DNA of 15,854 bases from an uncultured Clostridia bacterium (GCA_946405475.1 CAMJHI010000022.1:1-15854); one strand, 5' to 3'. Counted from the stretch's first letter, positions 7,703 to 14,909 are shown. Notes: a model not told the origin generated them from the sequence alone. Numbers and translations are program-made.

Positions 7703-8587
7703 TTAATACACGATATGATATTCAAAGTCGTCCAGCGGCTGATCGGTCAGGAAATTCATGCCGGTGAGGGTTACTTCACCGTCGGTCACCTCGGCCACAA
7801 AGCCGAGCCCGCCGCCGTAGGTGTACTGCAGCGAGGGCAGCTCCAGAAAGACCAGATAATCGTTCGGCCGGCGGAAGGTTCTGCTGCCGATGTCGTGCGT
7901 GTGCCCGCAGACGTAAACAATGGGCGCGGCAGCCGCTTCGGCGGCATTCGTTAAGATCTGTTCCATTCTGGCGGCAGCGTTGCCCAGATAGTCGAGCGGC
8001 TTGTGGCAAATGACGAACACGGGCCTGCCTTCGGCGACGGCGGCGTTCAGCTCGGCTTCAAACCAATCAAGCTGCTCGTCGGAATGATAGGGGTTTTTGA
8101 AATCGCTGTCTTCCACGCCCAGAACGAGGAACGGGATGCCGTTGACGACCTTTTTGTAATAGACCTTGTCGGTCTTCACGCCGTTGCGGCGGCAGAAGAC
8201 CTTGAACAGGCGTTCGGCCTCGGCAAAATCGGGGTCGTCGCTGTGGTTCCAGCTGTCGTGGTTGCCAATCTCCGGCACCCGGTCGCGGAACCGGCCGTAA
8301 AGATTCAGCGCGTTGAACAGGTTGACGTATTCCATGCGGTCGCCCGAGTTGGTCAGGTCGCCCGCCATCACGAGCGTGTCGGCGTCGTTCTGCGTTTTGC
8401 CCATGGCGGCAAAGATCTGCCGCAGCACGTTGGAACGGTCGCGGGTCGGGTCGGCGTCGGCGTGAATGTCGGCGACCAGCACGGCTTTGAGCTGCACGTC
8501 GGCGGCATGCCGCGCGGGCAGCACGAAAGCGTTTTGAAACAGCAGGGTGACGATCAGGGCGAGCGAGGTCAGAATTCTGGCAAGCAT
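7703..8587 (-). CDS. Secreted calcineurin-like metallophosphoesterase
   Basis: A 294-residue binuclear-metal phosphoesterase predicted to act outside the membrane. Residues 1 to about 25 form a signal peptide or N-terminal anchor (hydrophobic stretch LTSLALIVTLLF). The metallophosphoesterase motifs appear in order: DIH at 40-42, GDLTNSGD at 76-83, GNHD at 108-111, CHKP at 194-197 and GHTH at 228-231. All expected metal ligands are present. The substrate could be a phosphomonoester or phosphodiester, and the sequence does not decide. ATG 8587 has AAGAAGG upstream. It is divergent from the GDPD-like gene, whose product also handles phosphodiesters, so a joint role in phosphate or lipid headgroup turnover is possible but not shown. 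Its stop codon directly abuts repeat element A. Confidence 0.9.
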   Translation of the reverse strand: MLARILTSLALIVTLLFQNAFVLPARHAADVQLKAVLVADIHADADPTRDRSNVLRQIFAAMGKTQNDADTLVMAGDLTNSGDRMEYVNLFNALNLYGRFRDRVPEIGNHDSWNHSDDPDFAEAERLFKVFCRRNGVKTDKVYYKKVVNGIPFLVLGVEDSDFKNPYHSDEQLDWFEAELNAAVAEGRPVFVICHKPLDYLGNAAARMEQILTNAAEAAAAPIVYVCGHTHDIGSRTFRRPNDYLVFLELPSLQYTYGGGLGFVAEVTDGEVTLTGMNFLTDQPLDDFEYHIVY

Positions 8588-8611
8588 GAGCGATAACCTT
8601 CTTTGTTTGTT

Positions 8612-8640
8612 TTGGCAGGATCTGCCGCCCTCATCATACT
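8612..8640 (+). promoter_or_regulatory. Candidate promoter for the GDPD-like gene
   Basis: TTGGCA at 8612-8617 and CATACT at 8635-8640 are 17 bp apart (5/6 and 4/6 matches). A small palindrome, GGCAG-GAT-CTGCC (8614-8626), overlaps the -35. The leader would be about 40 bp to the ATG at 8688. Confidence 0.45.
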
Positions 8641-8661
8641 ACGCCGTGTTTGCGATTTCAA
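8633..8661 (-). promoter_or_regulatory. Promoter for the secreted phosphoesterase gene
   Basis: On the minus strand, TTGAAA (8661-8656) and TATGAT (8638-8633) are separated by 17 bp, each a 5/6 match to consensus. The -10 overlaps the -10 of the opposing candidate promoter. The start would fall near 8626, within the GGCAG-N3-CTGCC palindrome. Confidence 0.62.
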
Positions 8662-8687
8662 TTAAAATATGGAAGGGACGCGAAAAA

Positions 8688-9551
8688 ATGAACGGAACGA
8701 TTTTTGAACGGGCGAAAACCCGCACGCTGCTCTGCGCCCACCGCGGGGTGAGCGGCGGCAACGTGCCCTGCAACACCACGGCGGCGTTCGCCGGGGCGCT
8801 GGCGCAGGGCGCGGATATCATTGAGCTGGACGTGGCCAAGAGCCGCGACGGCGAATTTTTCGTGTTCCATCCCGGCATGGAGCACGCGCATCTGCACAGC
8901 CGCAAGCCCATTGCTTTGATGAAAGCCTCGGAAGTCAAACGGCGGCGCTTTGTCAATCAGGACGACACCAAAACGCAGTTCGGCGTGGAGCGGCTGGACG
9001 ACGTGCTGGATTTTCTGAAAGGGAAATGCTACATCAACGTGGATAAATACTGGACGGACGTGCCCGGCATCACGCAGGTGATCCGCAAAACCGGCGTGGA
9101 GGAGCAGGTGATCGTCAAAAGCGGCTTCAGCGAAAAGGCGCTCAGGCAATTGCAGGAGCACGCGCCCGATCTGATGTATATGCCGATCATCCGCGACCGC
9201 GACGACGTGACCCAGCGCCTGCTCGACGGCGGCGTTCGCTGCATCGGCGCGGAGGTGCTGTTCCGCGAAGAAAGCGCGCCCGTCGCGTCCGACGCATACA
9301 TCGAAGCCATGCACCAGAAAGGGCTGCTGCTGTTCGTCAACGCCATCGTTTACGATTACAAAGAGGTGCTCTCCGCCGGGCACACCGACGACGTTTCGGT
9401 CGCCGGCGAACCGGAAAAGGGCTGGGGCTGGCTGCTCGACAAGGGCTTTGACATCATCCAGACCGATTGGTGCGGGATGGTGAAAAATTTTATGGAAAAT
9501 CGAAATTTGCTTTGCAAATTCCGATTTGAGCGGATAGCGGATAGCAAATAG
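8688..9551 (+). CDS. Glycerophosphodiester phosphodiesterase family protein (divergent)
   Basis: A 287-residue cytoplasmic TIM-barrel protein of the GDPD family, which hydrolyses glycerophosphodiesters to glycerol-3-phosphate and an alcohol. Visible motifs are CAHRGVSGG (catalytic H18-R19), IIELDVAKSRDGEFFVFH (E46, D48 as metal ligands and H61) and IIQTDW near the C-terminus. Departures from the usual pattern are CNTT where most members have ENT, and INVDKYW where the third metal-binding Glu (xExK) is expected, with Asp instead. This may be a subclade with another substrate. The frame is open from 8547, but ATG 8688 is preceded by GGAAGGG and begins at the family N-terminus. The last residues (about 272-287, ending RIADSK) are encoded by repeat element B, whose heptads supply the TAG stop. 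Confidence 0.85.
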   Translation: MNGTIFERAKTRTLLCAHRGVSGGNVPCNTTAAFAGALAQGADIIELDVAKSRDGEFFVFHPGMEHAHLHSRKPIALMKASEVKRRRFVNQDDTKTQFGVERLDDVLDFLKGKCYINVDKYWTDVPGITQVIRKTGVEEQVIVKSGFSEKALRQLQEHAPDLMYMPIIRDRDDVTQRLLDGGVRCIGAEVLFREESAPVASDAYIEAMHQKGLLLFVNAIVYDYKEVLSAGHTDDVSVAGEPEKGWGWLLDKGFDIIQTDWCGMVKNFMENRNLLCKFRFERIADSK

Positions 9552-9611
9552 CGGATAGCAAATTGCTGTTGGGAGAAACGGGCTATCGGCTATCAGCTAT
9601 CAGCTATCGGC
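9497..9611. repeat. Heptad palindromic element, copy B
   Basis: Same orientation and plan as copy A. There is a 14-bp hairpin with one mismatch at 9497-9527 (loop TTT), and a left heptad arm at 9530-9559 identical to that of A. A 22-nt spacer with a different sequence follows, then a right arm at 9582-9611 (GCTATCG, GCTATCA twice, GCTATCG, GC) that differs from A at one base. The first half overlaps the end of the GDPD gene. An 11-bp sequence CAAATTCCGAT occurs in the hairpin arm (9515-9525) and again after the element (9629-9639). A further hairpin, CGGGC-GCCA-GCCCG, is at 9614-9627. The 105 bp from the GDPD stop to the mnmA start hold nothing else I can identify, and no convincing mnmA promoter. 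Confidence 0.93.
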
Positions 9612-9656
9612 TCCGGGCGCCAGCCCGACAAATTCCGATCCAGTGAGGTGAAACAA

Positions 9657-10730
9657 ATGGAAAAGGTGGTCGTCGGCATGTCCGGCGGCGTGGACAGCGC
9701 GGTTGCCGCTTATCTGCTCAAAAAAGCGGGCTATGAGGTCATCGGGGTCACCCTGCGCACCTGGCAGGCGCAGGACGGCTCCGAAGGGCGCTGCTGCGAT
9801 ATCGACGACGCGCGCAGCGTGGCCGGTCACATCGGCATTCGATATCTGCCGGTGAACGCCACGTTCGATTTTCAGCGCTGCGTGGTCGACCCGTTCGCGC
9901 AGGCTTACCGGCAGGGCAAAACGCCGAACCCGTGCGTGGAATGCAACCGCTACGTCAAATGGGAAAAGCTGCTGACCTACGCCAAGGTGGTCGACGCAAA
10001 GTATATCGCGACCGGTCATTACGCCAACGTCATCCGGCTGGAAAACGGGCGTTACACCGTCAAAACCGCCGCGCACGCCGAAAAGGATCAGACCTACATG
10101 CTCTATAAGCTCACGCAGGAGCAGCTCGCCGCCACGCTCATGCCGCTGGGCGGCCTGTCCAAAGACGAGGTGCGCCGCATCGCGCAGGAAGCGGGGCTGC
10201 CGGTGGCATCCAAGCCGGATTCGCAGGAGGTCTGCTTCGTGACCGACGGCAGCTACGCCGATTTCATTGAACAGTCGGCGCAGGGCGGCACGCTTGGCGC
10301 GGGCAATTTTGTGGACGCCGCCGGGAACGTTCTCGGCCAACATAAGGGGATCGTTCACTACACCGTCGGTCAGCGCAAGGGGCTCGGCATCGCGCTGGGA
10401 CACCCGGTTTACGTCAACGAGATCCGCGCAGAAAAGAACGAGGTGGTGCTGGGCGAGGAAAGCGCGCTGTATCACCGCGAGATCCGGTGCGGCGACGTCA
10501 ATTTCATGAGCATCGCCGGGCTGGCGCCCGGGGAAGAGCTGCCCTGTTTTGTCAAGATCCGCTATCAGCACCGCGCGCAGGCGGCGACGATCTCGGCTGC
10601 CGAAAACGGCGGCGTGAAGGTCGTTTTTGACGAACCCGTGCGCGCCGCCGCTCCCGGACAATCCGCCGTGTTTTATGACGAAGCGGGGCAGGTCGTCGGC
10701 GGCGGGATCATTGAAACGGTTCCGGCGTAA
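9657..10730 (+). CDS. mnmA: tRNA-specific 2-thiouridylase MnmA
   Basis: Adenylates U34 of tRNA(Glu, Gln, Lys) and installs sulfur to give 2-thiouridine, using sulfur relayed from a cysteine desulfurase. The protein has 357 residues, typical length. The PP-loop SGGVDS is at 9-14. The catalytic cysteines are visible: C93 in NPCVECN and C193 in SQEVCF. ATGHYA at 118-123 and KDQTYMLY at 143-150 are also family signatures, and GQRKGLGIA marks the C-terminal beta-barrel region. Start: GTG at 9648 is in frame, but GAGGTGA just ahead of ATG 9657 is the better ribosome site. It is followed after 28 bp by the 4Fe-4S gene, so the two probably share an mRNA. The upstream region is repeat element B, so expression may depend on read-through from the GDPD gene or a weak promoter in the element. 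Confidence 0.96.
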   Translation: MEKVVVGMSGGVDSAVAAYLLKKAGYEVIGVTLRTWQAQDGSEGRCCDIDDARSVAGHIGIRYLPVNATFDFQRCVVDPFAQAYRQGKTPNPCVECNRYVKWEKLLTYAKVVDAKYIATGHYANVIRLENGRYTVKTAAHAEKDQTYMLYKLTQEQLAATLMPLGGLSKDEVRRIAQEAGLPVASKPDSQEVCFVTDGSYADFIEQSAQGGTLGAGNFVDAAGNVLGQHKGIVHYTVGQRKGLGIALGHPVYVNEIRAEKNEVVLGEESALYHREIRCGDVNFMSIAGLAPGEELPCFVKIRYQHRAQAATISAAENGGVKVVFDEPVRAAAPGQSAVFYDEAGQVVGGGIIETVPA

Positions 10731-10758
10731 CAAGCGCTTTCGTCTGATCGGAGTTTTT

Positions 10759-11586
10759 ATGAGAAAATTCAAACCATATCTGCCGCCCGTTTGCTGCCTG
10801 CTGATTTTTGAAGCGGTGGCGGTGACGCTGTGGCTGACGAAGCACAACCTGTTTTATCTGTTCAATTTCACTTATATCGGCTGCTCGCTTTCGCTGGGTC
10901 TGTTTTTGTTCATCAAAAAGCACCGGCACGCCCGGCGGGTGGCGCAGCTGTTGGTCGGGAGCTATATGCTGGTGTATCTCGGGCTGATTTGCCGGGAAAA
11001 TATGCAGATCGAGGGCTTCTGGTATTACCTGTTCACGGGCGTGTTTGAAGCGGCGACCATCCATTACGCCGTCGCCAAAATCTTCGGCCCGCTGCTCTTC
11101 GGGCGCGGCTGGTGCGGTTACGCCTGCTGGACGGCGATGGTGCTGGACTTTCTGCCCTATCGGGTCCCGGCGCAGCCGCGGAAAAAGCTCGGCTGGCTGC
11201 GGTACGTCACCTTTGCCGCGTCCCTGATTTTTGTCGGCGCGCTGTTTTTCGCCAAGGTCGGCAGCATCGAACGCATCATGTTTTGGGCGTTCCTCGTCGG
11301 CAACGTGTTGTATTACGCGGTCGGCGTCGCGCTGGCGTTTTGGTTCAAGGACAACCGCGCGTTTTGTAAATACATCTGCCCGATCACCGTGTTTTTGAAG
11401 CCCATGAGTTATTTTTCACTCGTTCGCATCCGCTGTGACAAAAGCAAATGCGTTTCCTGCGGCAAGTGCCAAAAGGTCTGCCCCATGGAGGTGGACGTAA
11501 CGGACAATTCCCGCAAACGGAAGAACGGCACCGAGTGCATTCTGTGCATGGAATGCGTAAAAAACTGCCCGAAGGACGCGCTTTGA
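10759..11586 (+). CDS. Membrane 4Fe-4S protein of the NapH/YccM/NosR-like type
   Basis: A 275-residue integral membrane iron-sulfur protein, likely passing electrons between a membrane or quinone pool and a partner. About six hydrophobic segments are seen (roughly 8-27, 34-52, 63-78, 88-108, 148-165, 173-196). Paired cysteine motifs occur in loops, C119-x3-C123 in GRGWCGYACW and C203-x3-C207P in CKYICP, as in polyferredoxin-type membrane proteins. The C-terminus carries two classical 4Fe-4S sets, C231-C234-C237-C241 and C260-C263-C266-C270, each followed by Pro. ATG 10759 has CGGAG five bases upstream; a longer frame from 10627 lies inside mnmA. It sits 28 bp after mnmA and 21 bp before the secreted propeller gene. 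The partner is unknown: no reductase or FMN-binding gene is nearby. Confidence 0.88.
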   Translation: MRKFKPYLPPVCCLLIFEAVAVTLWLTKHNLFYLFNFTYIGCSLSLGLFLFIKKHRHARRVAQLLVGSYMLVYLGLICRENMQIEGFWYYLFTGVFEAATIHYAVAKIFGPLLFGRGWCGYACWTAMVLDFLPYRVPAQPRKKLGWLRYVTFAASLIFVGALFFAKVGSIERIMFWAFLVGNVLYYAVGVALAFWFKDNRAFCKYICPITVFLKPMSYFSLVRIRCDKSKCVSCGKCQKVCPMEVDVTDNSRKRKNGTECILCMECVKNCPKDAL

Positions 11587-11607
11587 TCGGCAAAGGAGGA
11601 ATTGTTG

Positions 11608-12468
11608 ATGGCTGTTCTTTTTTCCGCGCTCAGGAAGTCGGTTTCCTGGCTTTTTGCCGCGCTGTTCGCGCTCAACGGGCTGGTGGCCTCGCCCCCTTCG
11701 GTGCGCGGGGCTGATCTGACGCTCGAACGGGAATTTGCCTATCCCTATTCCGACGGCGCCGCGTTCTGTCAGGGCGTCACGACCGACGGCCGGTATTATT
11801 ACGGCACGGGCTGCATCAAATTTCTCAATTATAACGCCATCGTCAAAATCGACGCCGCGACCGGTGAGATCGTGCAGTGCCGCGATATGTGCCTGCCCCT
11901 TGAGGTGATCAAAAAGGGCTATTCGCATCTGGGCGACTGCGCGTATGCCGACGGCAAGATCTACGCCGCCTGCGAAGCGTTTTTGTTCAAAAACCCCGCC
12001 GTGATGGTGTTTGACGCCGAGAGCCTTGCTTTTCTCGGTTATCATGTGCTGCCGGTGGAGGGGCAGGGCAACGGGCATTTTCCGTGGCTTTGCGTCAGGG
12101 GTGACACGATTTATTACACCCAGGCGCGCGAAGTGGACGAGGTGAGAATGCTGAACCTGTCGGATTTTTCCTATCAGGGCAGCATCAAAATGGATCGGAC
12201 GATCACCAAGATCACCGGCGGCGATATTCTTGACAACACGCTATATCTGGCCGCCAACAGCGACGGCCGGGAAAAGGTCACCTATGCAGTCGACCTGACC
12301 ACCGGCCAAACCAATGAAGCGTTTGTACGCGACACAGGCGACGGAACAGCCGAAGCGGAGGGGCTTGCGATCAGCCAAACCGACGACGGCACGGTTTATT
12401 TTCACTACGTCGACGTCGCGTTCGCGTCGAAAACGATCCTTCGCCGATATCGTTTAGCTGATAGCTGA
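11608..12468 (+). CDS. Secreted beta-propeller-like protein of unknown function
   Basis: A 286-residue protein with an N-terminal signal (basic RK at 9-10, then hydrophobic SWLFAALFALNGLVA), with likely cleavage near VRG-A (34/35). The mature part has repeating blade-like units: GVTTDGRYYYGTG near 54-66, IVKIDAATGEIV near 76-87, DCAYADGKIYAA near 108-119, VMVFDAESLAFLG, then DTIYYTQ and ITGGDILDNTLYLAA. These resemble YncE/Vgb-type propellers, but I do not recognise a defined family or active site. Start: a TTG at 11602 is in frame but only 2 bp from AGGAGG. ATG 11608 has 8 bp spacing. The gene sits 21 bp after the 4Fe-4S gene, so co-transcription is likely and a functional link possible. The last residues (LADS) and the TGA stop are encoded by repeat element C. 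Confidence 0.72.
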   Translation: MAVLFSALRKSVSWLFAALFALNGLVASPPSVRGADLTLEREFAYPYSDGAAFCQGVTTDGRYYYGTGCIKFLNYNAIVKIDAATGEIVQCRDMCLPLEVIKKGYSHLGDCAYADGKIYAACEAFLFKNPAVMVFDAESLAFLGYHVLPVEGQGNGHFPWLCVRGDTIYYTQAREVDEVRMLNLSDFSYQGSIKMDRTITKITGGDILDNTLYLAANSDGREKVTYAVDLTTGQTNEAFVRDTGDGTAEAEGLAISQTDDGTVYFHYVDVAFASKTILRRYRLADS

Positions 12469-12657
12469 TAGCGGATAGCCGATAGCAGAAGTCCGTAGTC
12501 AGTAGTCAGTTGTCAGCGGATAGCGATTATATGATCGGGTAAGGGCGGAGCCCTTCCGCCATTTCGCATTCCGCCTTTCGCCTTTCGCATTATCGAGCCG
12601 ATAGCTCGTTGTCCCGAAAAGCTATTTGCTATTTGCTATCCGCTATCCGCTCAAATC
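12456..12657. repeat. Heptad palindromic element, copy C (inverted and expanded)
   Basis: Opposite orientation to copies A and B. The right end (12621-12657), read on the minus strand, starts GATTTGAGCGGATAGC like them and has heptads GCGGATA twice and GCAAATA twice. The left arm at 12456-12486 holds GCTGATA, GCGGATA and GCCGATA types. Between them lie two other 7-bp arrays: GTAGTCA-type at 12495-12516, and GCATTCC/GCCTTTC-type at about 12565-12590. There is also a 6-bp hairpin AAGGGC-GGA-GCCCTT at 12541-12555. The TTT-loop hairpin of A and B is absent. The element contains the TGA stop of the propeller gene at 12466-12468 and fills nearly all of the 216-bp gap to the next gene. I find no clear promoter for the 12685 gene in it. 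Confidence 0.9.
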
Positions 12658-12684
12658 AAAGAATCCCCGAACGGAGGAAAAAAC

Positions 12685-14871
12685 ATGGCATACATTCGTG
12701 ACCGAAAAGAAGAACGCACCGGCTACCAGAGCGGCAGCGAATTGCTGCCGGCCGTTGACCATCAATGCGATTTTGTCATGGTCTACCGCCTGAACGAATC
12801 CACGCCCGAGCGCGTCAAAATGTTTCGCGATAAGGGCTACGTCGTCCACCTGATGACCGGCATTTCGTGGGGCTCTTACCTTGATTATTTAGAGGGCGAA
12901 TACGACGGAATGAAGCACTGGGACGAGGCGCAGACCGACCGCTTCGGCAACGTGATCGCGCACGGCAAAGACGTGCCCTACATGGTGCCCAGCGTCGGCT
13001 TTGCCGATTACATCGCCGAAAAGCTGAAGCTTGCCGTGGACGCGGGCGTGGAGGCCATCCACGTGGAGGAGCCGGAATTCTGGGACAGAGGCGGCTATTC
13101 CGAGGGCTTCAAGCGCGAGTATCAGCTCTATTACCGCGAGCCGTGGTCGCCGCCGCATGAAAGCCTCGAGGCGCGCTACCGCTGCGCGAAGCTCAAGGCG
13201 TACCTCTACACGCGCACCATCGACCGCGTGAGCGCCAAAATCAAAGAATACGCCATGAAAACATATCACCGCGTGGTACGCTTTTACGTGCCGACCCATT
13301 CGCTGGTCAATTACACCCAGTGGCAGATCGTCAGCCCCGAGGGGAAACTGGCCGATATTCCGGGGGTGGACGGCTGCATCGCCCAGGTGTGGACGGGCAC
13401 CTCCCGCACCAAAAACTGGTTCAACGGCGTGAGCAAAGAACGCACTTTTGAAACCGCGTTTCTGGAATACGGCGTGATGCAGGAGCTGGTCAAGGGCACG
13501 GGGCGCAAAATGTGGTTTTTACACGACCCCATTGAGGACAACCCCATTTTTGACTGGAACGATTACGAAACCAACTATTACTGCACCGTGGCGGCGTCGC
13601 TGCTGCACCCGAAGGTGAATTCCTTTGAGATCTGCCCGTGGCCGAACCGCGTGTTTTATGAAAATTACCCCAAGGGTTCGCCCGACGCCGCGCCCATCCC
13701 CGACAGCTACCGCACCAAGCTGAACAACATGTTCCAGACCCTCGGCACCATGGAAGACGCGCCGGAGGAGGGGCTTCGCGTGGGCGTGCTGGTGGGCGAC
13801 TGCCAGCTTTATCAGCGCGATTACCCCGACTGCTGCTACAGCGAACCGGTGGTGGAGCGCGTGGGCACGGTGCTGTTCGACGAGGAGGAGACCGCTGAAA
13901 AATTCCGCACGCAGCTGTTCCCGCGCCCCGAAAACAACGAGCTGATGCTGCGCTACATGGCTTCCGCCGCGTTCCCCGGCTTTTATTCGCTGGCGCTGCC
14001 GCTGCTCAAATACGGCGTGGGCGTGCGCCCGGTGCTGCTGGACAACGCCCGCCGCTACCCCGGCTACCTCAACGATTACGACGTGCTGGTGCTCAGCTAT
14101 GAATTCATGAAGCCCGATTACCCGGACGTGAACGCCGCGATCGCCGAATGGGTGAAAAGCGGCGGCACGCTGATTTATATCGGCGACGGCTTCGACCCTT
14201 ACAACCGCATGAAAAGCTGGTGGACGGGTCAGTTCAAAAACCCGGCGGAGCATCTGTTCCGCATGCTCGGCGTGGAAACGCCCGCGGAAAAAACGGTCGT
14301 GTCCTGCGGGCGCGGCGCGGTGGGCGTGTGGCTGACGAATCCGTGCTTTTTCAGCTTTTCCAAAGAAAGCGCCGACGGGTTCCGCGCGTTCTTTGAGCAG
14401 GTCTGCGCGCTGAAAAACATCCGGCCGACGTACAAAAATTATTTGAAGCTGCAGCGCGGCGAATACCTCGTTGCCGCCGTGATGGACGAAAGCGTGACCG
14501 ACGACACGCTGAAGCTCACCGGCCTTTACAGCGACATGTTCCGCGAGGATTTTGCCGTGGTTCACGAAAAAGAGCTGCGCCCGAACGACAAGTGCCTGCT
14601 GTTCGATTACAGCAAAATCGAGAATGAGACCCTGCGCGTGATCGGCACGTCCGTGCGCGTGGACAGTCTGGCGCAGAACGGCGGCGAAATTTGCCTGAGC
14701 CTGCGCGGCGCGGGCGAATTCACCGCGTCCCTGCGCGTGCGCGTGCCCTTCGCCGTGAGCAAAGCCGCGCTCGACGGCGAAGAGATCCCGTGCGAATACG
14801 ACACCGAGACCCGCACCGCTCTGGTGCGCTTTGAAAGCGTCGACCGCCCGAGAACGCTCGTGCTCAAATAA
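12685..14871 (+). CDS. Putative glycoside hydrolase, unclassified, GH42-like architecture
   Basis: A 728-residue protein without signal peptide, predicted cytoplasmic. Residues 1 to about 350 look like a TIM barrel. E128 and E129 in AIHVEEPEFW end one predicted strand and E315 in NSFEICPWPNRVF ends another, so these are candidate acid/base and nucleophile (inference). Residues about 365-560 look like a Rossmann or glutamine-amidotransferase-like domain, as in GH42 trimerisation domains, with VGVLVGDCQLY, YDVLVLSYE and SGGTLIYIGDG. The C-terminus (about 640-728) is a small beta-domain. The same barrel-plus-Rossmann plan appears in the GH106-like protein of this window. ATG 12685 follows GGAGG at 7 bp. 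It stands alone between repeat element C and a terminator pair. I do not recognise a named family, so the substrate is unknown. Confidence 0.6.
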   Translation: MAYIRDRKEERTGYQSGSELLPAVDHQCDFVMVYRLNESTPERVKMFRDKGYVVHLMTGISWGSYLDYLEGEYDGMKHWDEAQTDRFGNVIAHGKDVPYMVPSVGFADYIAEKLKLAVDAGVEAIHVEEPEFWDRGGYSEGFKREYQLYYREPWSPPHESLEARYRCAKLKAYLYTRTIDRVSAKIKEYAMKTYHRVVRFYVPTHSLVNYTQWQIVSPEGKLADIPGVDGCIAQVWTGTSRTKNWFNGVSKERTFETAFLEYGVMQELVKGTGRKMWFLHDPIEDNPIFDWNDYETNYYCTVAASLLHPKVNSFEICPWPNRVFYENYPKGSPDAAPIPDSYRTKLNNMFQTLGTMEDAPEEGLRVGVLVGDCQLYQRDYPDCCYSEPVVERVGTVLFDEEETAEKFRTQLFPRPENNELMLRYMASAAFPGFYSLALPLLKYGVGVRPVLLDNARRYPGYLNDYDVLVLSYEFMKPDYPDVNAAIAEWVKSGGTLIYIGDGFDPYNRMKSWWTGQFKNPAEHLFRMLGVETPAEKTVVSCGRGAVGVWLTNPCFFSFSKESADGFRAFFEQVCALKNIRPTYKNYLKLQRGEYLVAAVMDESVTDDTLKLTGLYSDMFREDFAVVHEKELRPNDKCLLFDYSKIENETLRVIGTSVRVDSLAQNGGEICLSLRGAGEFTASLRVRVPFAVSKAALDGEEIPCEYDTETRTALVRFESVDRPRTLVLK

Positions 14872-14909
14872 AAACAGCGGCGCCGTATCCGAAAGCGGGT
14901 ACGGCGCCG
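14866..14909 (-). terminator. Intrinsic terminator for the carboxylesterase gene
   Basis: A 13-bp stem (CGGCGCCGTATCC, 14878-14890, with 14897-14909, one G-U pair) and a 6-nt loop. On the minus strand it is followed by CTGTTTTTATTT, the T-run expected of a rho-independent terminator. That T-run overlaps the TAA stop of the plus-strand gene. On the plus strand only GTTTC follows, so it is weak in that direction. Confidence 0.75.

Noticed and set aside
8614..8626. Shared operator between GGCAG-N3-CTGCC here and the CGGCAG hairpin at 2551-2568
   Set aside because: Arm sequences agree but the spacing differs (3 versus 6 nt), so a common protein site is not supported.
9560..9610. Promoter for mnmA within element B (TTGGGA, 16 bp, TATCAG)
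   Set aside because: Only 4/6 matches on both hexamers, and TATC recurs every 7 bp in the array, so a chance match is expected.
12609..12640. Promoter for the 12685 gene within element C
   Set aside because: A TTGTCC is present but no acceptable -10 lies at 16-18 bp.
12456..12657. CRISPR-like array
   Set aside because: Repeats are 7 bp and contiguous, with no unique spacers of 30-40 bp and no cas genes nearby.
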